From positions 35,850,887-35,914,886 of the forward strand of contig CM046299.1 in NCBI GenBank assembly GCA_025267735.1: a stretch of DNA of 64,000 bases. The letters are read 5' to 3'. This document shows positions 1 to 11,850 of the stretch, one piece after another; positions within the stretch are counted from its first letter, which is position 1, and each line of letters starts with the position of its first letter. Source of the DNA: Mactra quadrangularis (lineage: Eukaryota > Mollusca > Bivalvia > Venerida > Mactridae). The notes under the pieces were generated by a model. The model was not told the DNA's origin. It did not search any database and saw only the letters and a list, made by a program, of their open reading frames with translations. The translations under genes were made by a program, and so were the position numbers.

Positions 1-2434
1 AACGGGCGTATAAAAATTGTGTTCTGATGATTTAACAAATACGAATTTTTCCAACTCTTCGGATAAAGCTAATCTCTTTGCGTCCACTCTATCAAAGATA
101 GCTGATGAGTGTATTCCTAAAACTTTAATGAAAAACTCGAGTAAAATTAAAAAACCATGGTTCAACGATGAGTGCAGAAGATCATATCGGAAACGAAAAG
201 CAGCACTTAAAAAATTTCAGGTTTGCCCTACAGCTGCAAATCTTGACAATTATAGAATCCTACGAGCACAAGCTCGTAGAACATTTAAGTTTTCTAAACG
301 TAAATCATGGCAGTCATATGTTTCTAAAATTAACGCCAACACTCCAATTAAAAAAGTTTGGGAAGCAGTTCGTAAAATTAATGGTAAACACAAAAAAGTT
401 CCTACTGCTCATCTGAAACGTAAAGATTCGAGCGTAGCAAAAACTACAAAAGATATAGCTAACACGCTGGTGGAAACTTTTGAACATAATTCTTCTTCAG
501 CACACTACACTGAAGAATTCAAAAAGGTCAAGTCTAACTCGGAAAAACAAAATATTAATTTTCATTCTAACAACGAAGAAGAGTATAACACCCTTTTTAC
601 AATCGACGATTTAACCGATTCTATTAAGCATGCCAAAGATACAGCTGCTGGCCCTGATGAAATTTATTATCAATTTTTAAAACACCTCCCATTGGTATCT
701 CAACATTTATTGCTCGATATTTTAATGATATATGGATATCTGGTAAAATTCCAGATTCCTGGAAGGAAGCTTTAATAATACCAATACCGAAACCGGGTAA
801 AGACAATACTGACCCCCTTAACTACCGACCAATATCTCTAACTAGTTGTATTAGTAAAACATTTGAACGCATGGTAAATAAAAGACTTATCTGGTATTTA
901 GAATCTAACGGTATTATAACTAATTTCCAATCTGGTTTTCGAAAACAGCGAAGTACAAATGATCATTTAGTACGCCTCGAAACATTCATAAGAGAAGCTT
1001 TTGTCAATAAACAACATGTAGTTTCAATTTTCTTTGATCTTGAGAAAGCTTACGATACAACTTGGAAATATGGTATTCTCAAAGATTAAAAAGATGCCGG
1101 TCTAAACGGTAGACTACCAATGTTAATTTCTAGTTTTCTGTCTGACAGAAGTTTTCAAGTTAAATTAGGATCAACATTGTCAGATAGCCACAATCAAGAA
1201 CAAGGCGTGCCACAAGGCAGTATATTATCAGTTAACCTCTTTGGTCTTAAAATTAATAATATTGTTAAGGTTATAAATCCTGGTACAGATTGTTCATTAT
1301 ATGTAGATGACTTTTTAATTTGTTATCGTTCTAAAAATATTCGAAGTATCGAACGCCAACTACAACAAAACTTGGATAAAATCCAAAAGTGGGCAACAGA
1401 AAATGGTTTTAAATTTTCCAAGTCAAAAACACAATGTGTACATTTTTGTCGATTAAGAAAGCATCATAATGATCCTGAACTTTACATTTCTGGCTCAAAA
1501 ATACCTGTTGTAAATGAAGCTAAATTTTTAGGCGTTACATTCGATAAAAAACTCTTTTATACCACACTTAAAGTCTCTAAAAACAAAATGTATCAAAGCT
1601 TTAAATCTACTTAAAGTACTTTCACATACTGATTGGGGATCTGATTCTCAAACATTACTTAAATTATACAGAAGTCTTGTTCGTTCAAAACTAGATTATG
1701 GGTAAATTGTGTATGGATCAGCACGTAAATCGTACTTGCAAATGCTTGATACAATACATAACCAGGGCTTACGTATCGCCCTTGGTGCATTTAAAACTTC
1801 ACCTGTTGAAAGTCTTTATGTTGAAGCTAACGAGCCATCATTAAAATTACGTCGACAAAAGCTTTCATTACAATACGCAACTCGAATATCTTCTAACAAT
1901 AGTAACCCGGCGCGGAAAGTTGTTTTTCAACCAAATTACATTGATAAATTTGACAACAAACCAAACGAAATTAAACCATTTGGCCTGCGCGTTAAAAACG
2001 ACTTAGAACTGCTTAATATTAACACCTCTACCGTTCTACAGAACTTCGATGAAAATGTCCCTCCTTGGACCTACAACATACCAAACATTAACATTGATTT
2101 GTCTAACTTACGTAAATCTATTACCAGCCCAGAGGCCTTCAAATCGGAATTCGTTAACATCTTAAAAAAATATAAAGACTGTACATATTTATTTACTGAC
2201 GGCTCTAAAGATGGTAACAAAGTTGGTTGCGCTGCATATGGAAATTATTTTGTTGCAAGAATGCGATTGCCTGACCAGGCATCCATATTTACAGCTGAAG
2301 TCAAAGCAATAGATCTCGCTTTATCATACATATCAAATAGTATTAATAGTAATTTTATCATTTTTTCAGATTCTCTATCTGTATTATTGGCCATAAAAAA
2401 TCGTAATTCAGACAATATTCTTATTAAAAGTTTG
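1..2434 (+). pseudogene. Non-LTR retrotransposon ORF2 (RT + RNase H), I/Nimb-like, broken
   Basis: This encodes the reverse transcriptase and RNase H that copy a LINE RNA at a nicked target. The window opens inside the linker between endonuclease and RT (PWFNDECR near 160-180). The RT blocks follow: AAGPDEI near 640-660, PKPGKDNTDPLNYRPISL near 786-840, FFDLEKAYD near 1030-1060, QGVPQGSILS near 1200-1230 and the catalytic YVDD near 1300-1310. An RNase H domain follows with FTDGSKDG near 2190-2215, the TAEVKAID block near 2290-2310 and FSDSLSVL near 2365-2390. The frame is broken by a 1-base loss in a T run near 721, a stop at 1087-1089, a frame change near 1565-1575 and a stop at 1702-1704. 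The 3' end is lost at 2434 inside RNase H. RT plus RNase H points to the I group; the exact clade is inference. It is a dead copy. Confidence 0.88.
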
Positions 2435-2436
2435 TC

Positions 2437-3509
2437 TTGTTTGTTTGTTTGGGTTTTACGGCGCACCAACACAGAAAGGTCATATCGCGCCGAAAGCAAC
2501 CAATGATACTATTAATTCAAACGAAATTAATTATGTAAAGCTCTATATCTTATTATAAACATTTATTTCTTTCTAAAAGTTAAGTATAGCATATGATGGT
2601 ACAGATTCAAAAAGTTCTTTAAGTGAGTTAACTTTAAAATGTTTGTCACGAATGTATTTAAGATCCTGACAGTCAAGGAGAACGTGTTTTACATTGAAAT
2701 GCTCGTCACAGGGTATACATTTAGGTGCTTCTTCTCTTTTGAGAAGGTATGAATGTGTTAATCTGGTATGACCAGTTCTACATCGCGTAATCACTTTTGA
2801 TCTCGGCGATAAGAAAATATTATTGACGAAGATGAATCAAGGGTTGGCTTTATGTCATGTAACTTATTAAATACAGCATGATTCCACATTGTTTGCCATT
2901 TTGACTTAATTAACGAATTTATAGAACACTTGAAGTCGCTGGTTGGTAATTTGATATCTACTGGTTGAAGGTTTAAAGATTCTTTAGCTAAAATGTCTTT
3001 TCCATTTCCATGTATACCAATATGACTTGGTATCCAGCAGAGGTGTACTATTTTAGATTTCAGTATTTCATGTAATCTTAATTCAATATTTTTAATAAGT
3101 ATATTGTCTGAACTACGATTTTTACGGCCAGTAATACAGATAGAGAATCTGAGAAAATTATAAAATTGTTATTAGTACTATTTGATATATATGTTAAAGC
3201 AAGATCTATTGCTTTGACTTCGGCTGTAAATATGGATGCCTGGTCAGGCAGTCGCATTCTTGCAACAAAAGATTTTCCATATGCAGCGCAACCAACTTTG
3301 TTACCATCTTTTGAGCCATCAGTAAATAAATGTGTTCAATCTTTATATTTTTCTAAGATGTTTACAAATTCCGATTTGAAGGCCTCTGGGCTGGTAATAG
3401 ATTTACGAAAGTTTGACAAGTCAATATTAACGTTTGGTATGTTGTAGGTCCAAGGAGGGACATTTTCATCAAAGTTCTGTAAAACGGTAGAAGTGTTGAT
3501 ATTAAGCAT
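2437..3509 (-). mobile_element. 3' part of the same LINE family, inverted
   Basis: Read on the minus strand, this is the last ~1.07 kb of the same element: part of the linker, RNase H, a C-terminal Cys/His-rich block (CIPCDEHFNVKHVLLDC, 2655-2735) and the 3' UTR. The tail next to position 2437 carries GGTGCGCCGTAAAACCC followed by AAAC repeats. The 5' truncation at 3509 matches position ~2006 of the first copy, so 2006-2434 and ~3080-3509 form a long inverted repeat. The tail lies between the two copies, which argues for two separate events or a rearrangement rather than twin priming. Confidence 0.85.
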
Positions 3510-3510
3510 T

Positions 3511-4342
3511 AACATTAAGGCATTGAAAAGACACTATTCTGGGGTGTGTGAAGATGAAAAACACAAAGAGATGAACAAGTTTGCGGAGGCCTTTTCAGAT
3601 CTAACACCTGAATTCTTGGCGAAAGCAAGATATGCAACACACAAAAACTTCTTGAAAAAAGCTCGCATACCAAAGAATCTTCCATACAAATACCAACATT
3701 TAAAGTTGAGAACTTTCATTCATAGTGAAATTACAAATGTGGAGAGGGATTTTACGATCAAACTCTATTCTTGGCTCATATCACCACTTGTTGTTGCCCG
3801 TTTGACCGTTTATCACGCAAGGAGAGGTGAAGATGGATGTAGAATCTTTGTTGAAGAGTTCAATGATGCTATAAATAACGTCTGGACGCCAGCAAATAGT
3901 GTGATATTGACGACTCAGCAGAAAAGTCTCTTGTCGGGCAATTATAAATTGGGATAAATGGCTGGAAAAGGGAAAATATGTTACGGTGTCAATACCGATA
4001 GATCTTTTTGAAGCCATTTACGTTCTGCTGGCCAACAGGGCAAATGCAAACATATCACCAGAAAATCCATTTCTGTTTGCTTCGAAGAGTTCCAAATACG
4101 CTTGTACAGGTTGGCATGCAGTATCAGATGTCTGCACGGCAGCGGAAGTATCTATCAACGCAACAAGCAACAGACACAGGGTCTCAACTGTCTTTGCAAG
4201 TTTTGATATGTCGGAACATGATCGCCGAATCTTTTTTGACCACCTGGGCCAGGAAGAAAACATTAACAAAGAAAACTATCAGTGCCCACCTGGAGTCAGG
4301 ACAGTTAAAGTTATGGGAGCAGTCCTGAGAAATCTTGACGAA
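3511..4342 (+). pseudogene. Tyrosine-recombinase-like ORF (Crypton/DIRS-like), broken
   Basis: This resembles the tyrosine recombinases common in marine invertebrate genomes, which cut and join DNA through a Tyr intermediate. Visible blocks are ARLTVYHARRGEDG near 3795-3840 (first catalytic Arg region), GWHAVSDVC near 4111-4140, NRHRVSTVF near 4168-4195 (His/Arg box), DHLGQ near 4238-4255 and NYQCPPG near 4275-4295, whose Tyr would be the nucleophile. A stop at 3955-3957 interrupts the frame and an extra base near 3970-3980 shifts it. The reading ends at a possible GT donor after LRNLDEG near 4342, so the original gene may have been spliced. It starts directly at the truncated end of the inverted LINE. 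Family assignment is from motif recall; Crypton versus other tyrosine-recombinase elements is open. Confidence 0.6.
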
Positions 4343-4451
4343 GGTACATATTCATTTATATTCTACTAAAATTTGAGTGATATTGAAGGTTTGAATATGT
4401 TACTTTTAAACACAAGATCCGAATTTACTTGAATAACCGTTTCTGTAGGTT

Positions 4452-4760
4452 ACCTATGTGCCGACGAGCATAGCGCAGTGTTAAGCGCACTAGACTGTCA
4501 ATTCAGAGGCCCCTCGTTCGATCCCGAGTGTTGGCATGAACGGTCATTGCGATGGTTTGATCAAAGAATCTTACTGAGGTCATTCATCTTCCACCGCTGA
4601 TTCAAGTGGGAAAGCTGTCAGTTGCTTGCAGAAATTATCAAGGATGTCATTGTTACGACACCAGATGACTCATATTAGAAGACTTCAGTGCTTGCTGATG
4701 ATCGAGAAATGGTCGTACGTGCGTTAAACGCCAGCCAAATCAAACTAAAGCCAACTTAGG
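4452..4760 (+). mobile_element. tRNA-headed SINE
   Basis: The head (4453-4530) resembles a tRNA with internal Pol III promoter boxes: a box A-like TAGCGCAGTGTTAAGCGC and a box B-like GTTCGATCCC. It is followed by a ~180-bp unrelated body and a tail containing GCGTTAAACGCCAG then AAATCAAACT. The GCGTTAAAC plus AAAC-type tail resembles the LINE tails in this window, suggesting mobilisation by such a LINE. No clean target-site duplication was found. It is not a functional tRNA: the anticodon stem does not fold convincingly. Confidence 0.65.
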
Positions 4761-4764
4761 TATA

Positions 4765-5410
4765 ATAAAGCCAATTTAGATATAATTTACCTAAAACTAG
4801 TTTTGGTCAGGAAATCAATTTTTAACTACATATCAAATTTGTTACAACTCATTTATAGTAAGCACTGCTCATATAGCTGTCAATAGTGGTTTAAGACCTA
4901 CAGGTTACGTTGCAATAACAAATACCATTTGTTACTTTGTTATAAAGACACTCAATATTTAGCTTGTTCTGAAATTTACAAATATTGCAGGTGATGTTAT
5001 TAACTCGCCTGAACACAAAGTGCTCAAGGTGAGCTATTCTGACTGACCTTTGTCCATCGTACGTCACTTTTGCTGAAACTTGACAGAAATGTTCCTGACA
5101 TCAAGCTCTTTCAAATTTGTTTAAAGATTTTGAATCCATGCAAAACTCAGTCTCCGTAAACAGAGATCCTGTTCTTCTCGCGTTGTCGTAAATTAGCGAG
5201 TATGCGAGCGGTAAAATTTTAGATCAGGTTTTAATCCGATTGCTCTCTTATAAAGTTGTTAGTACATATTTAATAAATTGTAAATGGGCAGTGTATTAGG
5301 CTTGATAGCAGCTTAAAGTACATATGCTCGACATTTGCTGCAGCACACAAAAAATCATCATAATGTAAAATTGTTTGCGGTGTTATTTATTACTATATGC
5401 AGCGTGTAGG
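4765..5410. other. No gene seen
   Basis: AT-rich sequence with no long frame, no convincing splice-bounded exon and no recognised repeat. Confidence 0.5.
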
Positions 5411-5760
5411 TAACTGTATTTTCACTAGTGATGCTCCGATTATCGCCGACGTCGCCGAAATCAGTTAGAAAAATTTCAGCGACGATTAATCGATTACGAT
5501 TTCTGTGGACGGCGACGCGTCGCGGAAAACTAGCCCGTACCAAAGGGAGATAATTCACTTTCGTGTGCGCGCTTAATTGGCGGATTCGGCAGAAAATGTG
5601 TTCAAGAACAACTTTTCTTCGACGTAACCCACGTGCCCGACGCCCGAGACGAGTGATTTCGCCGACGAGGGAGTGAAAATCTTAGTCAGTAGCCCGATCG
5701 GGCGAGTCCTCTTTACGTATCCGAATCATGTTTGTATCCGAAAAAGGTGTACTCGAACGC
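5411..5760. other. CpG-rich block with a hAT-end-like segment
   Basis: A locally GC- and CpG-rich stretch in AT-rich DNA. The part at 5426-5545 begins TAGTGATGCTCCGATTATCG and repeats gattaatcgatta-type sequence, similar in style to 33755-33838. Such AGTGATG plus CGATTA ends are seen on hAT-type elements, but no partner end or target duplication is visible. The short minus-strand reading frame at 5358-5558 is probably chance. Confidence 0.3.
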
Positions 5761-6039
5761 ACTTTAACGTTAACTTTTATCTGAGACTTTTGCGTAATTA
5801 CTCTTTTACACATTCATAGTTCCGTTTTGTAATCAAATTAAAGATGAAAAATTTAATGTTGACTAGCAAACTCTTTTGTCTTACCGCTTCTAAATGATAA
5901 AGCTTAACTTTTGGTCAAGGTCATTTGTCATAAACGAATTTTTCACGGAGCGCGATTTTAGGCTACCATTTAAATAAAACTAGCTGCCATAAAGCATACA
6001 GATTGAAAGTTGTTCATTTCACGATGATTTCTCAATAAT

Positions 6040-6400
6040 GATAATATCACTAGGGTTGTGGGCAAATCTCAGCTGCCCAAATATGGTAATATAAAAGTGT
6101 CTACTGCGCATGTGCGAAAGGCGAGGTCTGCCGATCTTTGCCGATGAAACTTAAAACGTCGCCATATTGGATTGATGATTGCAGCCGATATGAATGGCTT
6201 CAAAACAGCCGTTATTACTAGATGCTAGAGTGTATTCAGCTCAAATTGTTACAATGGGTGGGCGCTAAATATGATTTTACAGCCGTATGTAGTTGAAAAT
6301 GTCAATGAGCTTCAAGAATGTTTCATAAACTCTTCATGATTATGCGATGTCCTGGTTGACCTGGTTTTGAATCAACCAGTTGATAAGGTAACTCTGATTA
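6040..6400 (+). promoter_or_regulatory. Possible promoter / first-exon region
   Basis: TGCGCATGTGCGA at ~6106 is close to the NRF1 palindrome, and gccatattgg near 6160 lies just downstream in a region richer in CG than its surroundings. A short piece after a possible acceptor (ttttacag, ~6285) reads PYVVENVNELQECFINS, then a TGA, then LCDVLVDLVLNQPVDK, up to a gtaact donor at ~6390. This could be a decayed exon or chance. No downstream exon was found to join it to. Confidence 0.25.
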
Positions 6401-7155
6401 TTTGTCTTTAATTATTTATCCTAAGTGACAGCCACACCATTCTTAATGGGTTTTTTTTAAAAACATTGTGATGCAGCGTTAATCGTTTGTTTAAAGGACT
6501 TGTAATAGATAACAAGGACCTTGCTGTAATAGATAGTGAGTGTTCGGATGAAAAAAGTCGGATATCAATATTATCATGAACTTAAGTTAATAACATATTC
6601 TATGGTAGCACATAGCATGATATAATAAGAATGCTCGTTTGTTATGTATTCTCATTTTGTTCTCTGATACAAAACAGGGAACCATTTGTTTGAGTAACAC
6701 AACAGTTACAGTAACTTGAAAACACGACGAGACCGGGGAATTTCACGGTACGGACACAGAGATTTAGCCCGGTCTCTTTAATAAAGGGACGTAACTCTTA
6801 AATAAACAATGATTGCCAATGACAGATTGGAAACCATGTTTCGAAATTGTTTTCTTTTAAATTGTTTCGTAAGTACTTCTTCAATTTGAGCATCGATTTT
6901 GAAGTTGGTTTATCATGAGATACATAATTAATGTATTAAAGTCATGAGAGAATCAGACTTAATACCATGTTTTAGTATTTGGATCACTTAATCTTTCACC
7001 AATTCCATGATTAAAACTTTTTGTCGTCTGCAAATATTTGAAAAGTTCCTACAATTATTTCATTTGTCATATGTTTGAGCCCATGCATTTAGTAAAAACA
7101 TGCATTTGCCTGAAGTTAGAAAAAAATGTGTCATTAAGTGAGATACAGGGTTCTA
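6400..7155. other. No gene seen
   Basis: AT-rich, no supported coding or RNA feature. Confidence 0.5.
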
Positions 7156-7159
7156 AAGT

Positions 7160-7312
7160 AAAATGGGAAAAAAACATACAGGCCATGACTGGGAATCAAA
7201 CCTGGTTCTCCAGGGAAGTAGGTAAGACACTCAACCGCGCTGCTAAAGGGTTAACATAACAGCAAGGCTGCTGGAAGTGACTATATATAGTCACCTATGA
7301 TCACAACACTCT
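7160..7312 (-). mobile_element. tRNA-like SINE fragment, copy 1
   Basis: On the minus strand the segment near 7185-7252 looks tRNA-like, with a box B-type GGTTTGATTCCC and a box A-type region near the TTTAGC run. It is followed on the + strand by gtgactatatatagtcacc, a perfect short palindrome, and ctatgatcac. It repeats 7430-7580 in direct orientation with scattered differences. Confidence 0.5.
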
Positions 7313-7429
7313 TCCCTCTTTACACTTTGGAGCTGGCATCAACTGCACATACTTGCAATTTCTAGCCATTTCGATCCCCTTGGCCATATATCCGCAAACC
7401 GAAATATCCTCATCGCCATTAAAGTAAAT

Positions 7430-7580
7430 TGGGGAAATAAAAACCATACATGCCTTAACTGGGAATCGAACCTGGTTCTCCAGGGTAGTAGGCGCGACAC
7501 TGGACCGCATCGCTAAAGGGTTAACCAAACAGCAAGGCTGTTGGAAGTGACTATATATAGTCACCTATGATCACCACAGT
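7430..7580 (-). mobile_element. tRNA-like SINE fragment, copy 2
   Basis: Direct repeat of 7160-7312, including the same gtgactatatatagtcacc palindrome. Box B here is a good GGTTCGATTCCC on the minus strand. The two copies are ~270 bp apart with unrelated sequence between them, so they look like parts of a larger duplicated unit or two insertions of one family. Confidence 0.5.
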
Positions 7581-9180
7581 TTTGTAACTTCACTTTTTCT
7601 ATTTAAGATATCTATTATCCTTCAGTTATGTGAATTTGTTGATAACTGACTGACATGACGGAATAAAATTTCTATTGTTGTATTACCATTTGTAAAATAA
7701 GATGTTTTCTTTATTTTCAGTATAGAAAGGAAATAAGAAAGATTAATGATTATAATTCCTGAAACCTTATTTGTACTTGACCACAATGACAGCAAAGCCG
7801 GAATCAGTCTTCGAATTTAGCCACCAGACCGAAGATCGAGTCCGTCTAAAACACTGACGGTCCGGTTAAAATATACGGATCACAAGACCGACAGTCTGGT
7901 GGAAATTTCAATAGCAATATTACTAAAAATGCATAATCAAACATAAAACTTGCAGTTGCAAGTAAGTCAAGCAATTCTTTATTCAATGTTTATTATATAA
8001 TAATATCATATATGAGGTAGAAACATAAGCAGTACAGTCTAAAATAACATATAAAAACAAAATATGATTGGTAAGCCTTCAGTCCGGTAAAAGTCTTTTC
8101 AGTCTGGTCAAATTTTGGCGTTTACCAGACCGAATGTCTTGCGCTTTGAAAATTCATTCGTGAAGACTGCCGAATTCAGTTATTAAGGATATAATATGCA
8201 GAGGTATTAAAATAGAATTAATAATTCTATTATTATTGTTTGTCTCTTTTAGTCTTAAGTATATAAACTTACAATTGAGGCTCTTGTAAGTCTAAACTTT
8301 ATAACCTGATAGTGCCGGTATAAATGTAAATGGTTGCTGTCTGTTTAGATATGAAGTTGAGCTTCCAGGCTTATTGGTTAAACATTAACAATATTTTGAT
8401 TTATATTTAAACCTGTGTTATAGATTGTGCTAAAAGTACTAAAGTATAAGTAAAGACTAGTTATAAATGATGTTCCCTCCATCTTTTGCTAATTGTCTTT
8501 TTGAAAGCTTATGTGTGTATTGATTTTGTCTCACCATTGAGCTGAGCTGGAGATTTATCTTTTTTATGACTTTTTTATTTACATGTATATGTGTAATGGG
8601 AACACTCATGGTAGACTGTTATTTTGATACTGCTGTCTGAAGACATGTACTAAATTAAAACTAGATACACATATTTTTTGGCATAACAGAAAGTGCAGAG
8701 CTCAACAAGCATATTCTGTTGGGCGTTGTGGTGACTTTGTTTCTTTTACATCAAAATAAATAGACAATATTGAAAGATTAAGAAGTAGCTTTAATGTTAA
8801 TACAGTTAATAGTTTCCATATACTGAAGCAAAGAAATTACTTTATGTATTTTATAAAAAGTTTGATTTGGAGTTTTTAAGCAATCTTGACAAAAATACTG
8901 TTTATATATGTGCCATGTGTTTGATAAACTTTTTTCATTAATGTATTTGAAATGTTACTATTTTAGGGCAATGAAGAAAAACAACAATGGTTGAGTTTAG
9001 ATATAGAATGTTGTTTAATATTGGACTGAACTTTATTACATGTAAGTATGCTGTACAATGGTTATGAGTAAATTACTTATAAAGAGTTGATGTTTACTTC
9101 TATGTACTTATTCAGCTGACTTAAAAATTTTATAAAGATAACTCCTGATCATGATTTTAATCTTCTTCATGCAGATGATC
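7581..9180. other. No gene seen; scattered ccagaccg motifs
   Basis: AT-rich DNA. Around 7795-8175 there are several copies of CCAGACCG and its reverse complement (7823, 7895, 8102, 8137), and the ends gccggaatcagtcttcg / gaagactgccgaattc are loosely inverted. This may be an old inverted-repeat element, but the match is too weak to define one. Confidence 0.3.
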
Positions 9181-9320
9181 CCTCATAGTACCCATTTACA
9201 CCTGGGTAAAGTTGAGAAATTGTAGGTTAATTTCTTGCTCAAGGACATATGCAGTGTCCCTAGTGGGGTTCGAACCAAGGACCTCTTGATTCCTATGCAT
9301 TCATATTACCAATGCACCTA
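9110..9320 (-). mobile_element. tRNA-headed SINE with a conserved-looking body
   Basis: On the minus strand a tRNA-like head (box B GGTTCGAACCCCAC near 9265) is followed by GTCCTTGAGCAAGAAATTAAC and then CCAGGTGTAAATGGGTAC. This order of blocks is familiar from SINE central domains that recur across distant animals; the exact superfamily name is uncertain. The distal part (9110-9225) recurs at 51378-51490, confirming a repeat. Confidence 0.6.
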
Positions 9321-9329
9321 TAAAAACCT

Positions 9330-10230
9330 ATATAGATATGTCATTTACATTATTAAGTGTGATACTGACACTGATAGTTTCATACAAGTTCAACCAAGTT
9401 ACTGTTTTTTATTTCTACATTTGAGCTATACATAAAAAGTATGCTATTGAATACATGCTGAATTTTAATTTAATTATTGTTATGTAACATAACTGGGCTA
9501 CATCATACTCTACAAAATGGAAAACATGTACAAAGGTGCAAGATAATCAGGTGTTCGGAAAAGGTTTCATTTCACTTACAAATGTAATGATTTTAGAGAA
9601 TTGGAAGTGTTATTACATGTAAAATTGGCATAATTCATTTTCCCATGTAAAGTTATAATGAAGGTCAGTTGCTGTTATAAGATATTGTGTTTGACAGCAT
9701 ATTTGCAGAAAATCAAAGATGTAATACTAATATAATATTGAAATGTAACAGACTATTAGCACAATCTCAGATAATGAAATGAAAACTGAAAGGTGCAGCT
9801 TCTTTTATTGCTAGTAAATCAGTCATAATTTTTTATAGAAAACATTCTCTACCTGAGTACATCCTTATTCTTTTTACTTATATTTCTGTGAAGTTAATAT
9901 TAGTGTTTTACACTTTTTCAGATAAAAAATTGATGCGAGTTGAAATGATAATGATGAAAAAGGGATGTTTCATGATATGTAATAGTTGGGATTTTGGTGT
10001 GTAAATGAATGAGCTTTACATCTCTAATAAATTATGACCCTATGTGTTGATTAGAGAGAATGCAGAAAACAAACATTTTGATGCAACAACTGCAAGTGTA
10101 CAATGATATGTGATGTGAGAAAATGAAAAGCATTTAATCAAAAATATTAATTATAAGTATACATTTACATCTATGGAACTCTTAAACTATGAAAAATACA
10201 TTTTAGTGTGTTACAGCAGACATGAATCCT
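9330..10230. other. No gene seen
   Basis: AT-rich sequence without supported features. Confidence 0.5.
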
Positions 10231-11850
10231 AATGGGTTTTTTCAGCTCATTAAGCTCTAATATTGTTTGTATCAGCTGTATGGATACATTTTCAGTGTTT
10301 TTGAACAGAACTTAACCCTAAGGTTTTTCAGCTCATTAAGCTCTAATATTGTTTGTATCAGCTGCCTAAATATATTTTCAGTGTTTTTGAACAGAACTAA
10401 ACTCTAAGTTTTTTTCAGCTCATTAAGCTCTAATATTGTTTGTATCAGCTGCCTGTATACATTTTCCATGTTGTTGAACAGAACTAAACTCTAAGGTTTT
10501 TCAGCTCATAAAGCTCTAATATTGTTTGTATCAGCTGCCTAAATACATTTTCAGTGTTTTTGAACAGAACTAAACTCTAAGTTTTTTCAGCTCATTAAGC
10601 TCTAATATTGTAATATTGTTTGTATCAGCTGTCTGAATACATTTTCAGTGTTTTTGAACAGAACTTAACCATACGGTTTTTCAGCTCATTAAGCTCTAAT
10701 ATTGTTTGTATCAGCTGCCGGAATACAATTTCAGTGTTTTTGAACAGAACTTAGTCCTAGGCTTTTTCAGCTCATTAAGCTCTAATTTTGTTTGTATCAG
10801 CTGCCTGTATACATTTTCCATGTTGTTGAACAGAACTAAACTCTAAGGTTTTTCAGCTCATTAAGCTCTAATATTGTTTGTATCAGCTGCCGGAATACAA
10901 TTTCAGTGTTTTTGAACAGAACTTAGTCCTAGGCTTTTTCAGCTCATTAAGCTCTAATATTGTTTGTATCAGTTGCCTGAATACATTTTTAGTGTTTTTA
11001 AACAGAACTTAACCCTAGGGGTTTCAGCTGATTAAGCTCTAATATTGTTTGAATCAGCTGCCTGAATACATTTTTAGTGTTTTTGAACAGAACTTAACCC
11101 TAGGGGTTTCAGCTCATTAAGCTATAATATTGTTTGTATCAGCTGCTTGGATACATTTTTAGTGTTTTTGAACAAAATTTACCCTAAGTTTTTTTAGCTC
11201 ATTAAGCTCTAATATTGTTTCTATCAGCTGTCTGAATACATTTTTGTGTTTTTGAACAGAACTTAATCCTAAGTTTTTTCAGTTCATTAAGCTCTAATAT
11301 TGTTCGTATCAGCTGCCTGAATACATTTTTAGTGTTTTTGAACAGAACTTAATCCTAAGGTTTTTCAGCTCATTAAGCTCTAATATTGTTTGTATCAACT
11401 GCCTGAATACATTTTTAGTGTTTTTGATCAGAACTTAACCCTAGGGGTTTTAGCTCATTAATCTCTAATGTTGTTTGTATCAGCTGCTTGAATACATTTT
11501 TAGTGTTTTTAACAGAACTTTACCCTTAGGGTTTTTCCACTTATTAAGCTCTAATATTGTTTGTATCATTTTTAAAGGTAAATTTTCTAAGTGTTTTAAT
11601 GACCTACATCTTAATGTTTTTCAGCTCATTGAGCTCTAATATTGTTTGTATCAGCTGCCTGGATACTTTTGCAGTGTATTTGAACAGACCTTAATCTGTA
11701 TATTTTTTAAGCTCATTGAGCTCTTTTTTAATGTTTGCATAATGTGTATGGATATATTTTCAGTGTGTTTGAACAGACCTAAAACCCAGTTTGTCTTAGC
11801 TCATTAAGCTCTGTTATTGTTTGTATCAGCTCTTTTTTTTTAATTTTCAG
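10230..11850. repeat. ~86-bp tandem repeat array, about 19 copies
   Basis: The unit starts at cagctcattaagctctaat and continues ...ttgtttgtatcagctgcc...acattttcagtgtttttgaacagaac. Unit starts lie near 10243, 10329, 10416, 10502, 10588, 10682, 10768, 10855, 10940, 11025 and 11109, and then continue to about 11800 with rising divergence. The unit at 10588-10682 carries a small internal duplication of taatattg. Copies are most alike in the middle and decay toward 12.1 kb, where only scattered tatcagct / ctaagctc pieces remain. Confidence 0.93.

Noticed and set aside
1..15. Window start (cgggcgtata) as the end of a type M repeat
   Set aside because: Only ~10 bases match and the LINE reading frame continues through; probably chance.
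2437..3509. Twin-priming inversion of a single LINE insertion
   Set aside because: The 3' tail lies between the inverted parts, whereas twin priming leaves it at the outer end.
4453..4530. tRNA gene
   Set aside because: Box A and B are present but the cloverleaf does not close well and a SINE body follows.
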